Assembly (NCBI RefSeq): GCF_003590645.1
Contig: NZ_CP031834.1
Location: 682,001 to 746,000, forward strand
Reading direction: 5' to 3'
From: Mesorhizobium sp. DCY119
Lineage (GTDB): Bacteria > Pseudomonadota > Alphaproteobacteria > Rhizobiales > Rhizobiaceae
DNA: 64,000 bases
Part shown: piece after piece, positions 1 through 6,315 of the stretch
Position numbering within the stretch: the first letter of the stretch is position 1
Layout: each line of letters begins with the position of its first letter
Notes under the pieces: model-generated
Told to the model about the DNA's origin: nothing
The model's database searches: none
Seen by the model: only the letters and a program-made list of their open reading frames with translations
Translations under genes and position numbers: made by a program

Positions 1-1
1 T

Positions 2-775
2 TTTGCCGTCGCGCAGGAAGATCAGCCGAGTTCGATCCCCTTTGCGGGCGGAACGCTGAGCATCAAGGAAACAGCCGATCTCGACAAGATCCTTGCCTTC
101 GACGGCAAGGAATTGGCCCGCAACTATGTCGTCTATTACGACCGCACGGTCGATCTCGACGGCACGAAAGTGGCCCTTTTCGCGGTCGGCGATGGCGGCA
201 ATGCCTGTGGCCCGGCAACCGTGATCATCTGGAAGCCCGAGGGTGGCGAACTCAAGACCGCGACGGTGGGCGAGGATTGCGGCGCGCCGCCTGCGGCTGC
301 AACCGAAGACGGCCTCTATTTCGTGCCTTATCTGCGCCCGGGCTCCACTGCCGATGTGCAAAGCTGGTCGCCGGAAGAAGGCCTGCGCGTCGTCGGTGAA
401 ATGCGTTTCACGCCGCAGCCCGATACGAAATGGGCCGATATCGACCCGGCCAAGATCACCCACCCTTACGATCTCTTCGCCAATGGCGATTTTTATGATG
501 CCGCCAAAAAAGTTCTCGGCGACAGTCTCGAAAATGTCGCCCTGGCGCTTTCGGTATCCGGCGGTCCCGAAAAAACGGCTTCCGGCATTCTCTATGGCAG
601 CGGCTGCATTCCCCACGCCTGCGGCGGTGGCGACGGTTTCTTCGCTTTCGACCAGAAAACAAAGGCCGTGTATTTCGCGCAGCAGGGCGATGGCGCCGAG
701 CCAGATGCATGGCCGGCACTCGATACCTGGCCTGCAGAAATTCGCGAAGCGATGAAGAAATCGATCGAGCAATAG
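2..775 (+). CDS. Secreted protein with Ivy-like Cys loop (5' partial)
   Basis: The reading frame is open to the left window edge, so the true start lies outside. The first visible residues, FAVAQ, look like the end of a signal peptide with an A-x-A type cleavage site, so the product is probably periplasmic. Near the C-terminus (bases 605-622) the frame encodes C-I-P-H-A-C followed by Gly-rich sequence and a beta-strand-like stretch. This resembles the C-K-P-H-D-C loop of Ivy-type lysozyme inhibitors, but the rest of the protein is longer and I do not recognise it, so the family link is tentative. An internal TTG at 113 is not a convincing start because coding sequence continues upstream. The RidA gene follows 27 bp downstream on the same strand. 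Confidence 0.75.
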   Translation, partial: FAVAQEDQPSSIPFAGGTLSIKETADLDKILAFDGKELARNYVVYYDRTVDLDGTKVALFAVGDGGNACGPATVIIWKPEGGELKTATVGEDCGAPPAAATEDGLYFVPYLRPGSTADVQSWSPEEGLRVVGEMRFTPQPDTKWADIDPAKITHPYDLFANGDFYDAAKKVLGDSLENVALALSVSGGPEKTASGILYGSGCIPHACGGGDGFFAFDQKTKAVYFAQQGDGAEPDAWPALDTWPAEIREAMKKSIEQ

Positions 776-802
776 CTGTTCTGAATTTTCCGGAGACCTT
801 TT

Positions 803-1186
803 ATGCGCAAACTGATTTCCACCGGCTCGCCTTTCGAAAAGACCGCCGGCTATTCGCGGGCGGTGGTGCAGGGCGACTGGTGTTTTGTCTCGGGCACGAC
901 CGGCTACGACTACGCCACCATGACCATGCCGGACAGCGTCGAGGACCAGACCCGCAATTGCCTGAAAACCATCGCCAAGGCGCTCGAAGACGGTGGCTTC
1001 TCGCTCGCTGATGTCGTGCGGGCGCATTACTACATCACCGATCCGGTTTTCGCCGACATCGTCTTTCCGATCCTTGGCGAAGCTTTCGGCGAGATCAGGC
1101 CGGCAGCGACAATGATTGCCTGCCAGCTGAACAAGCCGGAAATGAAGATCGAGATCGAAGTGACGGCGCTCAGGCGTTCTTCTTGA
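803..1186 (+). CDS. RidA family protein (YjgF/YER057c/UK114)
   Basis: This 127-residue protein has the length and fold signature of the RidA family. RidA members hydrolyse reactive enamine/imine intermediates released by PLP enzymes, or have related roles. The C-terminal part contains [12 protein letters not shown] followed by [10 protein letters not shown], which matches the family's conserved Arg and the KIEIE strand. The ATG follows a purine-rich GGAGACC-type sequence, and the gene starts 27 bp after the secreted protein, so the two may be cotranscribed. It lies 85 bp upstream of leuB. I cannot assign a substrate or a RidA subgroup. Confidence 0.88.
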   Translation: MRKLISTGSPFEKTAGYSRAVVQGDWCFVSGTTGYDYATMTMPDSVEDQTRNCLKTIAKALEDGGFSLADVVRAHYYITDPVFADIVFPILGEAFGEIRPAATMIACQLNKPEMKIEIEVTALRRSS

Positions 1187-1271
1187 TCTGCACCAAGCCT
1201 TTCGGTCTTGCGCGCCGGGCTTTCGGCGTTTAGCAAGACGCCGGTTCACGGCTTCCTTGAAAGGTTTTCCC

Positions 1272-2375
1272 ATGGCATCGCGCAAGCTTCTCCTTCTCGC
1301 CGGCGACGGCATCGGTCCCGAGGCAATGGCCGAGGTTCGCAAGCTCATTGCGGCGATGAACGAGAAACTCGGCACCGGCTTCGAGACCGAAGAAGGCCTG
1401 GTCGGCGGCTGCGCCTATGATGCCCATGGTCAGGCGATTTCGGATGCCGACATGGCAAAGGCGATGGCGGCTGACGCGGTGCTGTTCGGCGCCGTCGGCG
1501 GGCCGAAGTGGGATGCCGTGCCTTACGAGGTTCGCCCCGAAGCCGGCCTGCTGCGCCTGCGCAAGGACATGGAGCTTTTCGCCAATCTGCGCCCGGCCAT
1601 CTGCTATCCGGCACTTGCAGCATCGTCTTCGCTGAAGCCGGAAGTCGTCGAAGGCCTCGACATCCTCATCGTGCGCGAGCTGACCGGCGGCGTCTATTTC
1701 GGCGAGCCCAAGGAGATCATCGATCTCGGCAACGGCCAGAAGCGCGGCATCGACACGCAGGTCTACGACACATTCGAGATCGAGCGCATTTCGGGCGTCG
1801 CCTTCGAGCTGGCCCGCACCCGGCAGAACCGTGTCACCTCGATGGAAAAGCGCAACGTCATGAAGTCGGGCGTCTTGTGGAACGAGGTGGTGACCGCCAC
1901 CCACAAGGCCAAATATTCCGACGTCAAGCTCGACCACATGCTGGCCGATGCCGGCGGCATGCAGCTGGTGCGCTGGCCCAAGCAGTTCGACGTCATCGTC
2001 ACCGACAATCTGTTCGGCGACATGCTGTCTGACGTTGCCGCCATGCTCACCGGTTCGCTCGGCATGCTGCCTTCGGCCTCGCTCGGCGCACCCGATGCGC
2101 TCACCGGCAAGCGCAAGGCGCTCTACGAGCCGGTGCATGGCTCGGCCCCGGACATTGCCGGGCAGGGCATCGCCAACCCGATCGCCATGATCGCCTCGTT
2201 TGCCATGTGCCTGCGCTATTCCTTCAACATGGTGGCCGAGGCCGACCGTCTCGAAGCGGCGATCGCGGCGGTGCTGGACGAGGGCCTGCGCACCAAGGAC
2301 ATCATGTCCGAAGGCAAGACCGAAGTCGGCACCACGGCGATGGGCGATGCGATCGTGGCAAAGTTCTTCGCCTAG
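1272..2375 (+). CDS. leuB: 3-isopropylmalate dehydrogenase
   Basis: LeuB oxidatively decarboxylates 3-isopropylmalate to 2-oxoisocaproate with NAD, the third step of leucine synthesis, in the cytoplasm. The 367-residue protein begins [19 protein letters not shown], typical of rhizobial LeuB. It carries the isocitrate/isopropylmalate dehydrogenase signature around [15 protein letters not shown], with metal-binding aspartates, followed by [13 protein letters not shown] chose the ATG at 1272, preceded by AAAGG with good spacing, over a TTG 15 bp upstream. leuC and leuD are not adjacent in this window. No leucine leader peptide is visible in the 85 bp upstream. Confidence 0.96.
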   Translation: MASRKLLLLAGDGIGPEAMAEVRKLIAAMNEKLGTGFETEEGLVGGCAYDAHGQAISDADMAKAMAADAVLFGAVGGPKWDAVPYEVRPEAGLLRLRKDMELFANLRPAICYPALAASSSLKPEVVEGLDILIVRELTGGVYFGEPKEIIDLGNGQKRGIDTQVYDTFEIERISGVAFELARTRQNRVTSMEKRNVMKSGVLWNEVVTATHKAKYSDVKLDHMLADAGGMQLVRWPKQFDVIVTDNLFGDMLSDVAAMLTGSLGMLPSASLGAPDALTGKRKALYEPVHGSAPDIAGQGIANPIAMIASFAMCLRYSFNMVAEADRLEAAIAAVLDEGLRTKDIMSEGKTEVGTTAMGDAIVAKFFA

Positions 2376-2424
2376 TCGTTGCGATCGGCAGGAGGCGGAA
2401 CGCCGGCTTCTGCCAGATTGACTC

Positions 2425-2443
2425 TTTACGCAAACCGCGTAAA
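2425..2443. promoter_or_regulatory. Perfect inverted repeat downstream of leuB
   Basis: TTTACGC (2425-2431) and GCGTAAA (2437-2443) form a perfect 7-bp inverted repeat around a 5-nt spacer. There is no T-run after it on the plus strand, so it is not an obvious terminator for leuB. It could be a protein-binding site for the asd leader promoter or part of weak leuB termination. No function is established. Confidence 0.4.
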
Positions 2444-2464
2444 AGCCAGCACGAACTATCTTGG

Positions 2465-2510
2465 CACATGAGCCTTTTCCGCAAAGTCTGAAACTTTGCG
2501 GGGTCATGTG
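2465..2510. repeat. Dyad intergenic repeat (CACATGA...TCATGTG)
   Basis: CACATGA (2465-2471) pairs with TCATGTG (2504-2510), and inside it CCGCAAAGT pairs with ACTTTGCGG around a short CTGA loop. The core AAAGTCTGAAACTTT closely matches the dyad at 47832-47874, so it belongs to a dispersed family of small palindromic repeats seen in rhizobia. It lies just upstream of the asd leader ORF and would fold in the leader RNA if transcribed. Confidence 0.6.
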
Positions 2511-2525
2511 CGACCGGAGCCTTTC

Positions 2526-2654
2526 ATGCGCGGCCTGCTTATGGCGCTTTTCGCAATCGACTTTCCCGGCCATGGGGCTTCCCAGGGCGGGCACGAGCGC
2601 GCGCAGCTTCGCACCACCAAAACCGCGGCCAAAACGACCACCAAAACGGTCTGA
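2526..2654 (+). CDS. Thr/Lys-rich leader peptide upstream of asd
   Basis: A 42-codon ORF starts at ATG 2526, six bases after a good Shine-Dalgarno GGAG (2516-2519), and ends at TGA 2652-2654. Its last 13 codons (2613-2651) encode TTKTAAKTTTKTV: seven threonines and three lysines. Threonine and lysine are two end products of the pathway that uses Asd, encoded 104 bp downstream. The stop codon is followed by GC-rich hairpins and a T-run. This is the architecture of an amino-acid attenuation leader, analogous to the enterobacterial thr leader but aimed at the shared step. No homologue search was possible; an internal ATG at 2541 is an alternative start. Function is inferred. Confidence 0.72.
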   Translation: MRGLLMALFAIDFPGHGASQGGHERAQLRTTKTAAKTTTKTV

Positions 2655-2674
2655 TCTCCCTGGCCTGCTCGCCC

Positions 2675-2724
2675 CTCCCGGGTCCGGCCCGGGGGCGAAG
2701 CCCGCACCGGCCGGCGGGTTTTCT
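2675..2724 (+). terminator. Candidate attenuator/antiterminator hairpins before asd
   Basis: CCCGC (2701-2705) and GCGGG (2714-2718) form a short stem followed directly by TTTTCT (2719-2724), a Rho-independent terminator shape lying 35 bp before asd. Competing pairings are visible. 2675-2682 pairs with 2688-2695 (CCCGGG core), GGGC 2693-2696 pairs with GCCC 2700-2703, and CCGGCC 2684-2689 pairs with GGCCGG 2709-2714, which would disrupt the terminator. Mutually exclusive structures are expected of an attenuator, but very GC-rich DNA gives chance pairings, so folding and covariation are needed. Confidence 0.55.
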
Positions 2725-2758
2725 CCAAAACGAGCGGAGAGGGACAGGAGAACATAAT

Positions 2759-3793
2759 ATGGGTTTCAAGGTTGCGATCGTTGGTGCCACGGGCAATGTG
2801 GGCCGCGAAATGCTCAATATCCTCGAAGAACGCGGCTTTCCGGTCGACGAGGTCGTCGCACTCGCTTCGCGCCGTTCGCTCGGCACCGAAGTGTCGTTCG
2901 GCGACCGCACGCTGAAGGTCAAGGTGCTCGACACCTACGACTTTTCCGACACCGATCTCTGCATCATGTCGGCCGGCGGCAACGTCTCGAAGGAATGGTC
3001 GCCGAAGATCGGCAAGCAGGGCTGCGTCGTCATCGATAATTCCTCGGCCTTCCGCTACGATCAGGACGTGCCGCTGATCGTGCCGGAAGTGAATCCGGAC
3101 GCAATTTCCGGCTTCACCAAGAAGAACATAATCGCCAACCCGAACTGCTCGACCGCCCAGCTCGTCGTGGCGCTGAAGCCGCTGCACGACAAGGCCCGGA
3201 TCAAGCGCGTCGTGGTGGCGACCTATCAGTCGGTTTCCGGAGCCGGCAAGGAAGGCATGGACGAGCTGTTCACGCAGACGCGTGCGGTGTTCGTCGCCGA
3301 CCCGGTCGAGGCCAAGAAGTTCACCAAGCGCATCGCCTTCAACGTCATTCCGCATATCGACGTTTTCCTGGATGACGGCTTCACCAAGGAAGAGTGGAAG
3401 ATGGTCGCCGAGACCAAGAAGATGCTCGACCCCAAGATCAAGCTGACCGCAACCTGCGTGCGCGTGCCTGTCTTCATCGGCCATTCGGAAGCCGTCAACA
3501 TCGAGTTCGAAGACCCGATCACCGCCGACGAAGCCCGCGAGATCCTGCGCGATGCACCGGGCTGTCTCGTCATCGACAAGCGCGAGGACGGCGGTTACGC
3601 CACGCCGATCGATTCGGCCGGCGAGGATGCCACCTACATCTCGCGCATCCGCGAGGATTCGACCGTCGACAACGGCCTTGCCATGTGGATCGTCTCCGAC
3701 AACCTGCGCAAGGGCGCGGCGCTCAACGCCGTGCAGATCGCCGAGCTGCTGGTCGAGCGGGGCTTGATCACGCCGAAGAAGCAGGCGGCTTGA
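2759..3793 (+). CDS. asd: Aspartate-semialdehyde dehydrogenase
   Basis: Asd reduces aspartyl phosphate to aspartate semialdehyde with NADPH, the branch-point precursor of lysine/diaminopimelate, threonine and methionine. The 344-residue protein starts MGFKVAIVGATGNVGREML, a Rossmann nucleotide-binding motif (GATGNVG). The catalytic cysteine is Cys130 in NPNCSTAQ, followed by the conserved YQSVSGAGKEG segment. The ATG follows a strong GGAGAA Shine-Dalgarno. The gene is preceded by the Thr/Lys leader and hairpins described above, suggesting control by threonine or lysine supply. Downstream lies a long repeat-rich region without genes. Confidence 0.97.
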   Translation: MGFKVAIVGATGNVGREMLNILEERGFPVDEVVALASRRSLGTEVSFGDRTLKVKVLDTYDFSDTDLCIMSAGGNVSKEWSPKIGKQGCVVIDNSSAFRYDQDVPLIVPEVNPDAISGFTKKNIIANPNCSTAQLVVALKPLHDKARIKRVVVATYQSVSGAGKEGMDELFTQTRAVFVADPVEAKKFTKRIAFNVIPHIDVFLDDGFTKEEWKMVAETKKMLDPKIKLTATCVRVPVFIGHSEAVNIEFEDPITADEAREILRDAPGCLVIDKREDGGYATPIDSAGEDATYISRIREDSTVDNGLAMWIVSDNLRKGAALNAVQIAELLVERGLITPKKQAA

Positions 3794-3888
3794 TCTGTCC
3801 TCACGCTGTCGCCGCTTTGCGGCTCGCTCCGGACGGGGCGCGACGCGCGGTCGCGGACTAAAAAGCAGGCGGCATAGCGCGGGCGTTT

Positions 3889-4028
3889 CCCTCCCCCTCG
3901 AGGGGAGGGTGGCCCGTAGGGCCGGGTGGGGTCGTTGCGGCAGTGCTCCGACGTTCCTTTTCTGCGCCGAGCGCTGCCTTGACCGACCCCCTCTGGCGCT
4001 TCGCGCCATCTCCCCCTCAAGGGGGGAG
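3889..4028. repeat. Palindromic mosaic repeat, intergenic copy
   Basis: The left end contains the palindrome CCCCTCGAGGGG (3895-3906) and GGCCCGTAGGGCC, then GGGTGGGGTCGTT. The right end reads GACCGACCCCCTCTGG, the hairpin GGCGCTTCGCGCC and CTCCCCCTCAAGGGGGGAG. The two ends frame a variable core. The same end architecture occurs at 20910-21037, 37961-38090 and 43363-43507, and inside ftsY at 49024-49212 and 49597-49821. It resembles rhizobial intergenic mosaic elements (RIME type). Confidence 0.75.
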
Positions 4029-4580
4029 AATACGCCGGCACACTTTATCATCGCCACGCCCGGTTTTCACCGTCTGGCCATTGTCAAAGATCGGGAAAGA
4101 CGGGCGGCCGAAATCTCGCTCATCTTTTGTATTTTTCTGCGATCTTTCGACCGCCCGTCTCGGTGTCTGTCCCGAAGTCGGCCGGTCACAACGCCCGCTC
4201 CATGTACATTCCATGGACAAGACGCCGCGGGTTCTCCGCATGGTTTTGGGCAGTGGCATTTGCGCCGTGCTCGTTCCACGCCGACCTGTGTCGGGCCCTC
4301 GGGTCCCTGGCTACCACACCAGGGCGGGAGGTCACCGCCACTCCCCCTTGATCCCGGTTCCAGACCCGGTCCCGCAGGAGCGATGGAGGGATTATGGGGG
4401 TAGCGTTTGGGGTGGGGATAAATCGGGCGTGAAAAAATGTGTGGGGTGAGCGGAAACAATGGGTTGAGGGGAAATTGGGTGAAAATATTTCCCCCGCTGC
4501 GTGAGCTTCGGGTTCGGCAGTTCTGCACCGCTGCGGCCTTCATCGATGGTCCGGCATGGATCCGTCGCAAGAGCGACCCC

Positions 4581-4601
4581 AGCATGCGCTTCGCGCATGC
4601 T
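4581..4601. repeat. Perfect GCATGCG hairpin in repeat region
   Basis: AGCATGCG and CGCATGCT form a perfect 8-bp stem around CTTCG. It is followed by GCGCCCGGGATGACG, which matches the right end of the CGTCATCCCGG element at 4743-4908, so it is probably a degenerate copy of that repeat family. Confidence 0.55.
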
Positions 4602-4742
4602 GCGCCCGGGATGACGAACGGCATGTTAGGTCTTCGCTAATCGTCAACGCTGGCGCGCGGCAGTTACGTCTCCGGCGCGGTAGCCGCGCCTGCTGTGCGG
4701 CAGTCAACAACGTTTGCGATTAGCGGCGACACCCCCTCTCTT

Positions 4743-4908
4743 CGTCATCCCGGGCGGAGCGAAGCGGAGACCCGGGATCCATGCCGGAACGGAGAAGAGC
4801 TTCGGCAGTGCTGAACGCGCGTCAATATCAGGACCGGGCCGTGCTTGACGACGATCAGGCCAATGGGTCCCGGATAACCTCAGCTTCGCTCCGGTTTCCG
4901 GGATGACG
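4743..4908. repeat. CGTCATCCCGG inverted-repeat element
   Basis: CGTCATCCCGG (4743-4753) and CCGGGATGACG (4898-4908) are perfect 11-bp inverted ends. Just inside are GCGGAGCGAAGCGG and its partner AGCTTCGCTCCGG, plus GACCCGGGATCC and GGGTCCCGGAT. Elements with these ends are widespread in intergenic DNA of Hyphomicrobiales. No coding function is seen. Confidence 0.65.
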
Positions 4909-5086
4909 ATTGGTTGTCGATGCCGATCGCCAAGGATGAACTGCATGTTCAGCCCCGCCAATCATCGGTTGGCAGTCGCAAATCCTGATCGCTTCCGCAT
5001 GACGTACCCCACCAAACACCGGAACTTCCGCGCGCTTGATGGCTCATTGTACAGCGTATATGCTTTGCCATTGAAATGTGGACCAG

Positions 5087-5752
5087 ATGACCGAACACAC
5101 GCCGATCAATGCCCAGAGCCGGCGCGAGCGCCAGAAGGCGGAATTGCGCGCGGAGCTTCTGGCGGCCGCGCATGCGCTGGTGAAGGAGGAGGGCTATGAT
5201 GGCCTGACCATTCGCAAGCTTGCCAAGCGGGTCGGCTACGCGACGATGTCGGTCTATTCCTATTTCGCCGACAAGCACGAAATCCTGCTGGCGCTTGCCG
5301 AAGATGCCTATAGGAACCTGGCCCAGCGCATGGAGCAGGACACGCCTGCCGATCCGATGGCTGCCCTCCACAAGATGATGAAGGAATACACGCTCTTCGC
5401 GCTCGACAATCCCAACGAGTACCGGACCGTGTTCATGACCGGCGACCACAACCATCCTCTCGGGGCGAGCGAGGAGGAGATCCGGCAGATCAAGGAGCAG
5501 AATCCCGCCATGCAGATCCTGCTCAAGCGGGTCCAGGCCTGCATCGACGCAGGCATCTTCAGGGGCGATGTGCATGCCATCTCCACCCTGCTGTGGAGCT
5601 ACGGGCACGGTACCGTGTCGCTGCTCATCACCTTCCCGCACTATCCCTTCGGCGACCGGGAGGCTTTTCTGCGGACCTCCATGGATGTGGCGCTGGCCGG
5701 GCTGATGTCGCGTGAGATCGGCGCCCTGACGCTGCCGGAAGAGCGCTGCTAG
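5087..5752 (+). CDS. TetR/AcrR family transcriptional regulator
   Basis: This 221-residue protein has a TetR-type N-terminal helix-turn-helix: DGLTIRKLAKRVGYATMSVY followed by SYFADKHEILLALAEDAY, at about residues 30-75. The C-terminal helical domain resembles the WHG-type ligand/dimerisation domain found in many rhizobial TetR proteins. The effector is unknown. I chose ATG 5087; a GTG at 5078 in the same frame is an alternative, and neither has a strong Shine-Dalgarno. A TTGTAC...GTATATG segment (5048-5061) lies just upstream and may contain promoter and operator. Downstream, before the next gene, are near-identical GTAC-centred palindromes (5888-5966), candidate binding sites for this regulator. 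Confidence 0.9.
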   Translation: MTEHTPINAQSRRERQKAELRAELLAAAHALVKEEGYDGLTIRKLAKRVGYATMSVYSYFADKHEILLALAEDAYRNLAQRMEQDTPADPMAALHKMMKEYTLFALDNPNEYRTVFMTGDHNHPLGASEEEIRQIKEQNPAMQILLKRVQACIDAGIFRGDVHAISTLLWSYGHGTVSLLITFPHYPFGDREAFLRTSMDVALAGLMSREIGALTLPEERC

Positions 5753-5770
5753 TTTTCTCCCGCTTGAAGT

Positions 5771-5814
5771 GCATGTCGCTATCGCAAAACCGCTGACACT
5801 TTTGCGCGACATGC
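5771..5814. repeat. Dyad repeat (GCATGTCGC...GCGACATGC)
   Basis: GCATGTCGC (5771-5779) pairs perfectly with GCGACATGC (5806-5814), with inner GCAAAA/TTTTGC pairing. This is a rhizobial small palindromic intergenic repeat, related in form to the dyads at 2465-2510 and 47832-47874. It may serve as a 3' hairpin for the TetR transcript. Confidence 0.6.
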
Positions 5815-5887
5815 TCTAGGCGCCCGTCCCCCAATCGACATCGAAACCATTGGCATCGGATGCGATCAATCAAACGTGATCGCAGCG

Positions 5888-5966
5888 TTTTCGTACGTGT
5901 ACGATTTTCTCTTGAAGATCGATGGCGGCGGGCGTACATGTTCATCGTAACGTACATGTACGAAAA
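5888..5966. promoter_or_regulatory. Cluster of GTAC-centred operator-like palindromes
   Basis: Three similar sites lie in 79 bp: CGTACGTGTACG (5892-5903), the partial CGTACATGTTC (5933-5943) and the perfect 12-bp palindrome CGTACATGTACG (5951-5962). The outer two sit in a larger inverted repeat, TTTTCGTACGTGTACG (5888-5903) against CGTACATGTACGAAAA (5951-5966), with one mismatch. Symmetric sites of this size fit TetR-family dimers, and a TetR gene is adjacent. The cluster ends 25 bp before the ATG of the small secreted protein, so binding would likely control that gene. Confidence 0.6.
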
Positions 5967-5991
5967 GAAATAGCCTCTACGGAGAAAGACG

Positions 5992-6231
5992 ATGAAGAAG
6001 ACAGCTCTCGCTCTGGCCGCGGTTCTCGCCCTTTCGGGCAGCGCCTTCGCCACTGATTTCGCCGCTACCCTGCAATATCCGGTCGCTGCTCCGCGCCTCG
6101 ACGCGGTTGCGAGCAAGCCTGCCAAGGCCCTCGATTATTCCTCGACGGGATCGATCAAGCAAAAGAACGTCAAGAGCTCGGCCCAGCCATCGGGTGCTGC
6201 GGCGGCACAGCCGAAGGCCAAGGCCAAGTAA
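5992..6231 (+). CDS. Small secreted protein, DUF680-like
   Basis: This 79-residue protein begins MKKTALALAAVLALSGSAFA, a clear Sec signal peptide with A-x-A cleavage. The mature part is about 59 residues, with a TGSI motif near residue 45 and an Ala/Lys-rich tail. The signal peptide plus short variable tail resembles the small DUF680-type proteins common in Mesorhizobium, but I cannot be sure of the family. The ATG follows GGAGA with good spacing. The upstream GTAC palindromes suggest repression by the neighbouring TetR protein. A bidirectional terminator follows. Confidence 0.8.
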   Translation: MKKTALALAAVLALSGSAFATDFAATLQYPVAAPRLDAVASKPAKALDYSSTGSIKQKNVKSSAQPSGAAAAQPKAKAK

Positions 6232-6271
6232 TTTTTATCCCCCCCGCAACCCTCCCCAAGGTTGCAGCACG

Positions 6272-6305
6272 AAAAGGGCGGCGGATTTTATCCGTCGCCC
6301 TTTTT
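6272..6305. terminator. Bidirectional Rho-independent terminator
   Basis: AAAAGGGCG...CGGAT pairs with ATCCG...CGCCCTTTT around a TTT loop, flanked by A4 on the left and T5 on the right. It lies between two convergent genes (ending at 6231 plus and 6316 minus) and can terminate both. Confidence 0.85.
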
Positions 6306-6315
6306 GCGTCCGGTG

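Larger units (their letters stand above)
3794..5086. other. Gene-free, repeat-rich intergenic region
   Basis: About 1.3 kb between asd and the TetR gene has no ORF with convincing start, ribosome site and protein-like sequence. Both strands are instead filled with palindromic repeats: a mosaic element at 3889-4028, a hairpin at 4581-4601 and a CGTCATCCCGG inverted-repeat element at 4743-4908. Segment 4031-4480 holds pieces I cannot assign. Confidence 0.7.

Noticed and set aside
1230-2594. Minus-strand frame opposite leuB
   Set aside because: Its His/Arg/Gln-rich translation mirrors leuB codon bias; no ribosome site or domain.
2461-2757. 98-codon plus-strand frame overlapping the asd leader
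   Set aside because: It is in a different phase, lacks a ribosome site and crosses the dyad and the terminator; the shorter Thr/Lys ORF has the good ribosome site.
2504-4057. Minus-strand frame of about 517 codons opposite asd
   Set aside because: Antisense shadow of asd that runs into repeat DNA; not protein-like.
4067-4624. Minus-strand frame in the asd-tetR gap
   Set aside because: It crosses repeats, lacks a ribosome site and shows no domain.
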